From contig JASEIA010000004.1 in the NCBI GenBank assembly GCA_030018575.1, positions 1 through 28,868 of the forward strand: a DNA stretch of 28,868 nt, read 5' to 3'. The translations under genes and the position numbers were made by a program. The notes below the pieces were generated by a model. It had not been told where the DNA came from. It worked only from the letters and a program-made list of their open reading frames with translations, and did no database searches. Below, piece by piece: positions 6,692 through 14,261 of the stretch. The first letter of the stretch is position 1, and each line of letters begins with the position of its first letter. The DNA is from Nanobdellota archaeon (GTDB lineage: Archaea; Nanobdellota; Nanobdellia; SCGC-AAA011-G17; GW2011-AR17).

Positions 6692-9049
6692 ATGGATGAA
6701 TTCCCTTTTGCAAACCTTGTTTTCATCATTCTTACAATAGCAATTCTTTCCTGCGGGCTTTTTCTTGCAATACAGATAATGTATCCTGAACAGCATATAG
6801 AAAAGGATTATGAATATTATAAAGAGAGGCAGGAAATTTCAAATGCGTTCCACAACCTTGCAAAGGCATACAGGGACTGCAGCAGCGAGGAAAACTGCAT
6901 GTGCGACATCTACAAGCTCCGCTTTCCTGCTTCTTATTCAATAAAAGCAGAAAATCAGGGAAGGGACCTGAAACTCACGCTTATGGAAAAGAGCAAGCCC
7001 TTGGTTTCAGAAACTATCACAGGCATGGCAACAGGCATAATGCAAAACAAGGAGGACACAAGCTGCAGAAGCGATGAACAGCTGGCAATATATGCTGACA
7101 AAAAAGACTGGTACATGCTTGAAGGCGACAGCCTTGAAAGGCATTACCTGATGAATTCAATAGAAGAATTATACAAGCCAAAGCAGGGTGTTGCGTGCAT
7201 TGTGCCTGAGTCGCTTATTGTTTCAGGCAACGAAACAAGGCAGAGCATTGAGGATTACTTCAGTTCAATGCCAAGATGCACTTTCAAGCAGAAGAAAAAA
7301 CAGGAGCTTGCGCTTGCCTCATTCAAGAAATTTGTTGAGGAATACAATGAATGCGCATTCAGGGCGTCCAAGGGGATATGCATGTGCAGCTTTTCAAGAA
7401 TCAGCCTGCCTGAAGGATATGCAATAAAGGAAGTTTCATCTGAAACAGGAAAGGCATTTGCCCTTGAATACACGGAAAAAGGAAAAGAGGCAAAAGAAAT
7501 GCTCAGGATAGAAGCTGATGCAGAGCCTCTTGCTGAAACAGAAGACCTGCCTGAATTTGCAAAAGCAGAAATCTGCATTTCATTTATGGATGGAAGAGCA
7601 GAAGCAAGAAGCAGCTGCAAAAACAGGATAAAGCTGGTGCAAAAAGCTGTTTTCTTTGAAAGCGGCGCAAAGGCAGGGTTCGTTGCCCGCGAAACAGGCA
7701 TAATAAGGATTGGGGATTCAAGGCAGAACAGGGCTTCGTTAGAGCCGTGCACAATGCAAAAGCAGTATGAGTTTGCATGGCCTGTTGAAAAGACGAACAA
7801 TGTTAATTATATCTCAGAATGCTTTGGTTCTGGTGAAACAGAATGCAATAAGGGCATTGAGATTTATGCTGCGCCAGGAAGCCCTGTGTATGCTGCCGAG
7901 GACGGAATTGTTGAATATTCAACAGGAAGCACAATAAGGCTGAAGCACAAGCGCGGAATAAGGACGCAGTATGAAAACGCCAATCCGCTTCAGGGGATTG
8001 AAGCGCAAAAAACAGTTTCAAAAGCCCAGCAGATAGGTGTTATAGCCAAAGGAAAATCTTACCTTGTTTATTCATTGTCAGACAGCACAGCAAATGCGGG
8101 CATTTTTGAGGAATCCAAAATCTGCAGGCAGTATGAAAACAAGACAATGGCAATATCAGTGTTCAGGTACGGCGTGCATTACCTTAATCCCGCATGCTAT
8201 TTCAAGGACAATGTGAGAAGCGCAATTGTTTACCCGAATAAATGCGAAACACCATTCAAGGGATGCGATGTTTACGGCAATGAGGAAACGCCCAAGTATG
8301 AAGTAAGATTAAAGATATTCGTATTGCCTGTAAACTGGGAGAGAAAGCTTTCATACCTCATGTATTCAAATGAAGCGCTTGACAAGTTTTTAATGGCATC
8401 TCCCCTGAATGACTGCCCTTACAGGTTCAGGAAAATATTTGCTGACGGAGTCACTGATTACGGCCCTCATTGGAGCACAGGAAGCTGCATAGTGCCTGGA
8501 AATAATAATTGCCTTAACGATGCGCTTGCAGCAATAAAAACCTGCGCAGAGGAGTACAGGCAAAGGACAGGCGAGGATTATGATTATGTTGTTGGCGTTG
8601 AAGACTCGGACATTGCAGGCTATCCTGAATGCATTTATGCAGACAGGGGATGGACGTCTGAAAACTCTGATGCTACAATCCTGGAAGCGAATAACGCGGC
8701 TGACATGCTGCACGAGCTCGGGCACAAGTTCGGGCTAAAGGACCAGTACTGCGACTGCAGCGGCACAAAGGCTGAAAACCTGTGCGGCTATGCTGCAAAG
8801 CCCAATCCGCTGAGGAAGAAGCTTGGCTGCGGGGAAAAGTGCTGCGTAGAGCCAGAACAGCTTTACCCTTACTTACCGGAATGCAGGTGGTGCTCGGGCA
8901 ATCTGGACATAAATTCAAAGGACACTGACAGCAATGGAATGCTTGATACAGGAAAAAGGACAGCAATGTCCAATTTCATTGATGCAGCTGCCTTCAGCAT
9001 TGATGAGTATTTATTGATGAAAGCAAACCCAATGCTGCAGTGCACGTGA
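6692..9049 (+). CDS. Membrane-anchored exoprotein with degenerate M23-like domain and HExxHxxGxxD metalloprotease domain
   Basis: A 785-aa protein. A TM helix lies near the N-terminus (about 9-29). Two copies of a Cys module lie at about 50-125 (CSSEENCMC...FPASYSI) and about 208-300 (CAFRASKGICMC...LPEGYAI). Residues about 383-460 read like an M23 (LytM) barrel (IYAAPGSPVYAAEDGIVEY...QIGVIAKG), but the zinc residues are changed: the expected HxGxD is NKGIE and the terminal HxH is missing. Residues about 545-785 carry HELGHKFGLKDQY (His674, Glu675, His678, Asp684), a zinc metalloprotease signature, with many flanking Cys. So it is probably an active metalloprotease carrying a non-catalytic binding barrel. 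It starts 7 nt after the previous stop and ends 4 nt before the next ATG. Confidence 0.75.
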   Translation: MDEFPFANLVFIILTIAILSCGLFLAIQIMYPEQHIEKDYEYYKERQEISNAFHNLAKAYRDCSSEENCMCDIYKLRFPASYSIKAENQGRDLKLTLMEKSKPLVSETITGMATGIMQNKEDTSCRSDEQLAIYADKKDWYMLEGDSLERHYLMNSIEELYKPKQGVACIVPESLIVSGNETRQSIEDYFSSMPRCTFKQKKKQELALASFKKFVEEYNECAFRASKGICMCSFSRISLPEGYAIKEVSSETGKAFALEYTEKGKEAKEMLRIEADAEPLAETEDLPEFAKAEICISFMDGRAEARSSCKNRIKLVQKAVFFESGAKAGFVARETGIIRIGDSRQNRASLEPCTMQKQYEFAWPVEKTNNVNYISECFGSGETECNKGIEIYAAPGSPVYAAEDGIVEYSTGSTIRLKHKRGIRTQYENANPLQGIEAQKTVSKAQQIGVIAKGKSYLVYSLSDSTANAGIFEESKICRQYENKTMAISVFRYGVHYLNPACYFKDNVRSAIVYPNKCETPFKGCDVYGNEETPKYEVRLKIFVLPVNWERKLSYLMYSNEALDKFLMASPLNDCPYRFRKIFADGVTDYGPHWSTGSCIVPGNNNCLNDALAAIKTCAEEYRQRTGEDYDYVVGVEDSDIAGYPECIYADRGWTSENSDATILEANNAADMLHELGHKFGLKDQYCDCSGTKAENLCGYAAKPNPLRKKLGCGEKCCVEPEQLYPYLPECRWCSGNLDINSKDTDSNGMLDTGKRTAMSNFIDAAAFSIDEYLLMKANPMLQCT

Positions 9050-9053
9050 TAAC

Positions 9054-9776
9054 ATGAAATTAAAGACAAAAATAATGACGGCAATCCTGATAGCCCTAAT
9101 GCTCCTTCCCTTGGCTTCAGCAGAGGTGGTTTTGGAAGTCAATATGCTTGTCTTTGAAAGCAATGCAGCTGCAATGGAATACAAGGTAACTGAAGGCAGG
9201 GCTTCTTCTTATTCAAATGAAACAGGAAGCTATATGCTTTCAGTGAATGACGCATCAGGGGCTCCTTTGTGGAGAAGGAATTATGATATTGGCTTTGTTT
9301 TGCTGGCTAATCCTCCAAGGAGGGCTGAATATGAAATAATAACTGAAAAGATTCCTTATAATGAAAAAATGTATGAAATAGCATTCTACAAAGATAATAA
9401 ACTTGTATTGCGGAAATACCTTGATGTCTGCGATTATAATTTAAAATGCGACAAGAAAGAGAATGCAGTGTCCTGCCCTTCTGACTGCTCTGTTTCTGAC
9501 TTTGACGGCGTTTGCATTGCAAAAGAGGATGACATTTGCGACCCAGACTGCATTTCTGACATTGACTGCGCAAGGCAGGAAAAGGAAAGGAGCCAGGCAT
9601 TTGCGCTTGTCTCGATTGCAATGTCTGTAATAATTGTCGCTCTTGCTGTAGTCTTTCACAGGAAGAGGAAGAAGATTGTGCATCTTTTTGAGAAGGCAAA
9701 GGGGGCTTATGAGAGATATATTTCCGAGCTTAAGGAGATGGGCAAGCCTGTGAAGAGGTATCCGAGAAGGCGGTAG
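9054..9776 (+). CDS. Cys-rich type I membrane protein
   Basis: A 240-aa protein. A signal peptide (1-23, cleavage after ALA-type LASA) precedes an extracellular beta-rich domain (about 24-120). A compact Cys block follows (about 126-176, with CDYNLKC, CPSDC, CDPDC, DIDC), then one TM helix (about 184-203) and a strongly basic cytoplasmic tail ending in RYPRRR. The topology is signal peptide, ectodomain, TM, positively charged inside. It starts 4 nt after the metalloprotease stop and closes the run of genes that began at 1460. It may be an anchor, receptor or maturation partner for the neighbouring proteases. I do not recognise the family. Confidence 0.7.
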   Translation: MKLKTKIMTAILIALMLLPLASAEVVLEVNMLVFESNAAAMEYKVTEGRASSYSNETGSYMLSVNDASGAPLWRRNYDIGFVLLANPPRRAEYEIITEKIPYNEKMYEIAFYKDNKLVLRKYLDVCDYNLKCDKKENAVSCPSDCSVSDFDGVCIAKEDDICDPDCISDIDCARQEKERSQAFALVSIAMSVIIVALAVVFHRKRKKIVHLFEKAKGAYERYISELKEMGKPVKRYPRRR

Positions 9777-9784
9777 GCGGTATT

Positions 9785-9792
9785 TTTATAAA
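9785..9792 (+). promoter_or_regulatory. TATA box for the M64-like gene (leaderless)
   Basis: TTTATAAA is centred about 27 nt before the ATG at 9816. This argues that the ATG at 9816, not the in-frame TTG at 9798, is the true start. Confidence 0.65.
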
Positions 9793-9815
9793 GTATATTG
9801 CCTTTCTATAGCACC

Positions 9816-12137
9816 ATGAAACGCGTGATTCTTGCATTTGTATTTCTTATAGCCATTTCAATGCCTGTTTTTGCAGAGGAAATAAGGCATGAAATATTTG
9901 CCCCATATCCCGGGATGGTTGCTTATTACGGAGTTGACAGCGGAAAGTTCTATCTTGCTTATAATCCGGAAGAATTCAGAGCCGTATTCCGCGACGGCAG
10001 CTTTATTCAAGTTGACAGGGCGGGATTCCTGAAGATTAAGTATATGCAAGGCGGGCAGCTCAGGGAATTTGGAACGCTTAGCGGGCTGATAATTGCAGAT
10101 TCTGCAGGATATTCGCTTGAAATAACAAACGGCGAATATAATCCGCCTGCAACAAATGCAAACAGGTTTAAAATACTGGGAAAGAAGTTTAGAATAGACG
10201 CAAGCAATCCTTCAAGGGCACTCTTTATAATTGAAGATGGGGCATATATGCAGGATAGCTATTTCTTCGGCTGCAAATTTATCTGCGACATGGTTCTAAT
10301 TTCCGCGCCGGCAGAATCTTACCTTAATATTACCGGCGAAGGGTTTATTTCAAAAGGGGCAGAAAACCTGCGCGAATACCTCAATAATGGATTTGACAAA
10401 ATGCAGGAAGCTGTTGATAAATGCATGGAAACTGACCCCGGCAAGTGTGAATTGGCGCAGAATATTACAGATATGCGCGAGATAGCGCTTAAGACATTGC
10501 CTAAATTTGAGATAGAGGCGCGTCCTTCTGGCGAGCCGGAAACATTCGGCAGGAAAGGGGATATAGTATCGGTAGCCGTTACTTCATGGCTAAAAGTAAA
10601 AATGAAGGCGGTTTCTGATGATTACTCTTTGCTTGTGCTTGAAGGGGCTAATGCAGTCTTAACATCGCCTTTCGAGAATTACGGAATGACTGTAAAAAGA
10701 CCCGGCAACTTTGTCAGCGCCAATGTTGAGAATATGCCCCCAAGAAATAATATTGCCATGCTTACAAGCGGCGGCGCCTTTATTTTCATAGGCGGAAACC
10801 TGTATCCAAAATGCAAGGAAAATAAAGAGCCTTATAATGGCATGGGGTGCATTTATTTTGACGAGCCCGGAAAAAAGCTGCACATAAAGCCAAGGGCAAC
10901 AACCGGGAGCAATGCAATGCCTTTCCGGCTTGGCATAAACCTGCCATCATATGTTGAAGAAGTGATTCTGGAGCCTTTTGACGCGCCTGCAGGCGATGCT
11001 GTGATGAATGCTGTAACTCTCAATAAAGAAGGCACACGCACGCAGATTGCATTCTATAATAATGATATAATTGTTGCGCAGGGCGGAAACTGGTTTGACC
11101 TTGGAATAAGCTTTAAGTCATACATCCTTCCAAAAGATAATGCAGTCTCAGGAGAACAGCCGCTTGGCTTTTATGACAGGTTTGAATGCAAAAATCCCAC
11201 AACAACAAAAGACTGCTACCTTAACGGCGAAAGGGTTGCGGGATTTACAGAGGCAAGAACCAATTACAGGTGCGCTTCAGATGATGACTGCGGCTCAGGA
11301 AAAAAATGCATTGAAAGGCTTTGCGTCATACAATCAGCTTGCACTGAAGTTCCGGGCTATAATGGCAACGGATTCAATATGCTCTTTATTTCAGATGAAT
11401 ACCCTGAAGACAATGCTGAATTTAAGACAAATATAGATGCGGTTTTAAATGGCGATGCGCAGTTTAAAGGGCTTATTGATATCGAGCCGTTTTCTTCAAA
11501 TATAGGCAAGTTCAATTTTTACATGATGAATGGCGGATACATGCCTACAATATTTACCATAGGGCATAACCCTGCGGAAGTTTATATGCAAAAAGTTGTG
11601 AAACAGTGCGCAACAGCAGAAAATATAATGGTTATTTCAAAAAAAGCGTTTTTATCCTATGCCAAGGGCGGAGGCGGGACTGCATTCATAGCACAGCAAA
11701 ATCTTAGAAGCGTAAGCCATGGAAAATCGCTTATTGCAGTGCATGAGTTTGGGCATTCATTTGGAGGAGTCCGGGATGAATATTATACATTTAATCCGGC
11801 AAGCGGAGGGATCTATGGCAAGCCAAACTGCGTGCCTTATGATTGCGAAGGAAGGGCTGGCTGTGACAGCGCAAAAACATTATGGGGGGAAGAGCTTGCA
11901 AACGAGGCAAAGAGCAAGGGATGGACAGGCTGCGGCGGAAACTGCGACCGCAGATGCGCGAACCTGCTAAGGCCAAGGCTTAATTCAATAATGAATGAGC
12001 CAGGCAAGAACATAATATTGCCTGATGATCCTGAAAGTGCTATACAGGGAAGAGGCGACACATTCTCAGAGCCTGCGCTCAAGCAGATACAGGAAAGAAT
12101 CGCATGCATCGGCGCTGCTACGCCCTGCATGGTGTAA
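9816..12137 (+). CDS. Secreted M64-like zinc metalloprotease
   Basis: A 773-aa protein from the ATG at 9816, chosen over TTG 9798 because of the TATA spacing and because it begins directly with a signal peptide (MKRVILAFVF...PVFA, cleavage near 20-21). There is no C-terminal TM. Residues about 20-480 are a large N-terminal region of uncertain fold. Residues 485-503 hold a small Cys motif (CASDDDCGSGKKC). Residues about 505-770 look like peptidase M64 (IgA-peptidase-like): the entry strand MLFISDEYPED, then HEFGHSFGGVRDEY (His643, Glu644, His647, Asp654) and a downstream SIMNEP that may be the Met-turn. It has its own promoter but follows the pilus/protease run on the same strand. Substrate unknown; surface or host-protein cleavage is an inference. 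Confidence 0.8.
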   Translation: MKRVILAFVFLIAISMPVFAEEIRHEIFAPYPGMVAYYGVDSGKFYLAYNPEEFRAVFRDGSFIQVDRAGFLKIKYMQGGQLREFGTLSGLIIADSAGYSLEITNGEYNPPATNANRFKILGKKFRIDASNPSRALFIIEDGAYMQDSYFFGCKFICDMVLISAPAESYLNITGEGFISKGAENLREYLNNGFDKMQEAVDKCMETDPGKCELAQNITDMREIALKTLPKFEIEARPSGEPETFGRKGDIVSVAVTSWLKVKMKAVSDDYSLLVLEGANAVLTSPFENYGMTVKRPGNFVSANVENMPPRNNIAMLTSGGAFIFIGGNLYPKCKENKEPYNGMGCIYFDEPGKKLHIKPRATTGSNAMPFRLGINLPSYVEEVILEPFDAPAGDAVMNAVTLNKEGTRTQIAFYNNDIIVAQGGNWFDLGISFKSYILPKDNAVSGEQPLGFYDRFECKNPTTTKDCYLNGERVAGFTEARTNYRCASDDDCGSGKKCIERLCVIQSACTEVPGYNGNGFNMLFISDEYPEDNAEFKTNIDAVLNGDAQFKGLIDIEPFSSNIGKFNFYMMNGGYMPTIFTIGHNPAEVYMQKVVKQCATAENIMVISKKAFLSYAKGGGGTAFIAQQNLRSVSHGKSLIAVHEFGHSFGGVRDEYYTFNPASGGIYGKPNCVPYDCEGRAGCDSAKTLWGEELANEAKSKGWTGCGGNCDRRCANLLRPRLNSIMNEPGKNIILPDDPESAIQGRGDTFSEPALKQIQERIACIGAATPCMV

Positions 12138-12181
12138 GAGAAAGAAAGCCTGTAATTATTCAGTTTTCTGAAGTATTTTGA

Positions 12182-12203
12182 AAGCCCGAAAGGCTTATAA
12201 ATA
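12182..12203 (+). promoter_or_regulatory. rpl1 operon promoter with abutting inverted repeat
   Basis: TTATAAATA (12195-12203) is the likely TATA box. A 5-bp inverted repeat AAGCC/GGCTT (12182-12186 and 12192-12196) ends inside it. Transcription would start near 12225, leaving a leader of about 45 nt before the ATG at 12271, unlike the leaderless genes around it. The leader contains a small CGCC-ATTG-GGCG hairpin (about 12247-12258) and a purine-rich SD-like GAAGGGGA. An L1 autoregulatory site would be expected in or near such a leader, but I cannot identify one with certainty. Confidence 0.5.
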
Positions 12204-12270
12204 ACCCCCGTCTATCATAATCCAATCAAATACCCGCATTACTACGCCATTGGGCGCAGAAGGGGATATT

Positions 12271-12933
12271 ATGGACAAGAAACAAATATTAACTGCAATA
12301 GAAAAAATACGGAAAGAGTCTCCTAAAAGGGGCTTTAACCAGACGCTTGACCTTATTCTCAATCTCAAAGGGCTTGACCTGAAAAACCCCGCCCACAAGG
12401 TGGATATTTTCATTCCATTGCCAAATTCAAGAAGCAAAAAATCAGAGATTTGCGCAATTGTTGATGATTCCATAGTAACAGAGGCAAGAAAAGTCTGCGA
12501 TATGGTGATTCCCCTTGAAACTCTTGCAGCAGAGGCAAAGAAGAAAAGGGCAATGAAGAAACTGGCAAGAAAAATTGATTTTTTCATAACACAGCCGCAC
12601 CTCATGAAAGAGCTGGCGGCAAACCTTGGTAAGATACTGGGTACAAAGGGAAAAATGCCTAACCCTAAGTCAGGAGCAGTCGTCCCTCCCAAGGCGCCTT
12701 TGCAGCCTATTGTTGACAAGCTGAGAAAGACAGTAAGGCTTTCAACAAAAAATGATGCAATCATAAAATGCGCTGTTGGCGACGAGAAGATGGCTGACGA
12801 GCAGATAGCTGACAACATAATGGCTGTATACAACGCAGTTGTCACTGCCCTGCCCCAGAAAGAGAATAACATAAAGACGCTGATTTTGAAGCTGACAATG
12901 GGAACGCCTGCAAAGGTAGGTGAGCTGAAATGA
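12271..12933 (+). CDS. rpl1: 50S ribosomal protein L1
   Basis: Archaeal-type L1, 220 aa from the ATG at 12271 (MDKKQILTAIEKIRKESPKR). This start matches the usual archaeal N-terminus and has GAAGGGGA at SD distance; an in-frame upstream ATG at 12250 would add seven atypical residues. Hallmarks are FFITQPHLMKELAANLGKILG, then TKGKMPNPK (the GPRGKMP-type RNA-binding loop), the CAVGDEKMADEQIADNI segment and the KLTMGTPAKVG C-terminus. L1 binds 23S rRNA helices 76-78 and, in known archaea, its own mRNA. It overlaps rpl10 by 4 nt (ATGA), so the two are translationally coupled. Confidence 0.95.
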   Translation: MDKKQILTAIEKIRKESPKRGFNQTLDLILNLKGLDLKNPAHKVDIFIPLPNSRSKKSEICAIVDDSIVTEARKVCDMVIPLETLAAEAKKKRAMKKLARKIDFFITQPHLMKELAANLGKILGTKGKMPNPKSGAVVPPKAPLQPIVDKLRKTVRLSTKNDAIIKCAVGDEKMADEQIADNIMAVYNAVVTALPQKENNIKTLILKLTMGTPAKVGELK

Positions 12934-13790
12934 GCAAGCCAAAAGCCCATGTTTCTGAATCAAAGAAAAAGGAAGTCAAGGAGCTTGTAAAGCTCCTGAA
13001 GGAATACCCAATTATAGGATTGGTTAATATTGAAGGCCTTCCGTCTGCGCAGATGCAGAAGATGAGGAAGCAGCTAAGGGACATAATGGTTGTCAGGATG
13101 AGCAAGGCAAACCTCATCAAGATTGCGTTTGAGCAGGTAAAAGCAGACTTAAAAGGCATTGAAGAGCTTGAAAAGAAAATCACAGGCATGCCTGCACTGA
13201 TATTTACAAGGGAAAACCCTTTCAAGGTATGCAAGGCAATGGGAAAAAGCAAGAGCAATGTCCAAATCAAGCCAGGGCAGAAAGCCCCATTTGACCTTAT
13301 TATACCTGCAGGTGTAACGCCATTTGCGCCAGGCCCTATTTTAAGTGAGCTTGGCGGCATGGGAATAAAGGCAGGCATTGAAGGCGGCAAGGTTGCTGTC
13401 AAGGCTGAAAAGCTTGTTGCAAAAGAAGGGCAGGCTGTTGACGACAAGACAGCGGGGCTTCTTGCAAAGTTCGGTATTGAGCCTATGGAAATCGGGCTTA
13501 ACCTTGTTGCAGTGCTTGAAAACGGAATCATACTCACAAAGGACGTATTGTTCATAGACGATGCAAAGACAAAGGCGGATATTACCAAACTTGCAAGAGA
13601 GGCAATGAATCTTGCTGTGTATGCAGCATACCTGTCAAAGGACACAATACAGCTGCTTATTGCAAAGGCATACAGGGAATCAAAGGGCCTTGCAAATTCA
13701 AAGGACATAATGACCAGCGACAACTTAAAGGAGCTTTTGGCAAAAGCCGAGATGCAGGCTTCTGCTGTAAAAAACAAGGCGGGGTTATAA
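12930..13790 (+). CDS. rpl10: 50S ribosomal protein L10 (P0), short form lacking the usual stalk tail
   Basis: A 286-aa archaeal L10/P0. It includes the rRNA-binding N-terminal domain (KELVKLLKEYPIIGLVNIEGLPSAQMQKMRKQLR region, about 15-55), the inserted domain (GQKAPFDLIIPAGVTPFAPGP onward, about 115-190) and the helical spine that binds L12 dimers (about 205-280). It ends KAEMQASAVKNKAGL. Well-studied archaeal P0 proteins usually run on into an acidic hinge and a GLGALFG-type peptide, both absent here; the peptide is present in the downstream L12. Its start overlaps the rpl1 stop (ATGA). It ends 10 nt before the hairpin pair that precedes rpl12. Confidence 0.93.
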   Translation: MSKPKAHVSESKKKEVKELVKLLKEYPIIGLVNIEGLPSAQMQKMRKQLRDIMVVRMSKANLIKIAFEQVKADLKGIEELEKKITGMPALIFTRENPFKVCKAMGKSKSNVQIKPGQKAPFDLIIPAGVTPFAPGPILSELGGMGIKAGIEGGKVAVKAEKLVAKEGQAVDDKTAGLLAKFGIEPMEIGLNLVAVLENGIILTKDVLFIDDAKTKADITKLAREAMNLAVYAAYLSKDTIQLLIAKAYRESKGLANSKDIMTSDNLKELLAKAEMQASAVKNKAGL

Positions 13791-13800
13791 TTTAACATAT

Positions 13801-13849
13801 GGAGGTATCGGAACTAGCGTTCCGGACCTCCCGGAAGAATCAGGGAGGG
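13801..13849 (+). promoter_or_regulatory. Two mutually exclusive hairpins controlling the rpl12 SD
   Basis: Hairpin 1: GGAGGT (13801-13806) pairs with ACCTCC (13826-13831), and inside it CGGAAC (13809-13814) pairs with GTTCCG (13819-13824), loop TAGC. Hairpin 2: CCTCCC (13827-13832) pairs with GGGAGG (13843-13848), loop of 10 nt. The shared bases 13827-13831 mean only one can form. Hairpin 2 buries the rpl12 SD (GGAGG 13844-13848, 8 nt before the ATG) and hairpin 1 frees it. This looks like a translational switch setting L12 output relative to L10. The pairing is seen directly; the regulation is inferred. Confidence 0.6.
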
Positions 13850-13856
13850 AAGCAAA

Positions 13857-14159
13857 ATGGAGTACATATATGCCGGAATGTTGCTGCACAAGGCAGGAAA
13901 GAAAATCACAGAAGAGTCTGTGAAAAATGTCCTTGAGGCGGCAGGCGTTGCAGTAGACGCAGGGAGGGTAAAAGCTCTCGTGGCAGCCTTGGAAGGCGTT
14001 GACATAGACGCTGCAATCAAGGAAGCTGCAGTAGTGTCAGCTGCGCCAGCGGCAGCTCCAGCTCACGCAGGCTCTGAAGCCAAGAAGGAAGAGAAGAAAG
14101 AAGAGAAAAAGGTTTCAGAAGAGCAGGCTGCGGCAGGGCTTGGCGCGCTGTTCGGATAA
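13857..14159 (+). CDS. rpl12: 50S ribosomal protein P1/L12, archaeal type
   Basis: A 100-aa acidic stalk protein. The N-terminal dimerisation helices (MEYIYAGMLLHKAGKKITEE, about 1-60) are followed by an Ala/Pro hinge (about 61-70), a Glu/Lys-rich charged run and the invariant C-terminal AGLGALFG that recruits translation GTPases. Several dimers bind each L10. A strong SD (GGGAGGG) lies 8 nt upstream and is the target of the alternative hairpins described above. It is followed by a T-rich tract, so it is the last gene of the rpl1 transcript. Confidence 0.95.
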   Translation: MEYIYAGMLLHKAGKKITEESVKNVLEAAGVAVDAGRVKALVAALEGVDIDAAIKEAAVVSAAPAAAPAHAGSEAKKEEKKEEKKVSEEQAAAGLGALFG

Positions 14160-14162
14160 GAA

Positions 14163-14180
14163 TATTTTTTATTTTATTTA
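14163..14180 (+). terminator. T-rich terminator after rpl12
   Basis: The run TATTTTTTATTTTATTTA follows the rpl12 stop by a few bases. Oligo-T tracts end transcription in archaea without needing a hairpin. The following 14190-14230 segment contains GTAGC/GCTAC (14199-14203 and 14209-14213) inside a weaker TTGG/CCAA stem and may belong to the leader of the next gene. Confidence 0.6.
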
Positions 14181-14261
14181 GGTTTGAGAGTTGGCGGCGC
14201 GTAGCTAATTGCTACAGCCTACCGGCCAAAAACCATGGTTAAATGTGAGGTACGCTGCGTA

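Noticed and set aside
12235..12290. Classical L1 autoregulatory site in the rpl1 leader
   Set aside because: A small hairpin is present, but I could not identify the conserved rRNA-mimic loop with confidence, so it is not listed as a site.
12195..13798. Long antisense open frames (251 and 318 codons) opposite rpl1 and rpl10
   Set aside because: They lie entirely antisense to unmistakable ribosomal protein genes and show the Ser/Phe-rich composition typical of mirrored Lys/Glu codons.
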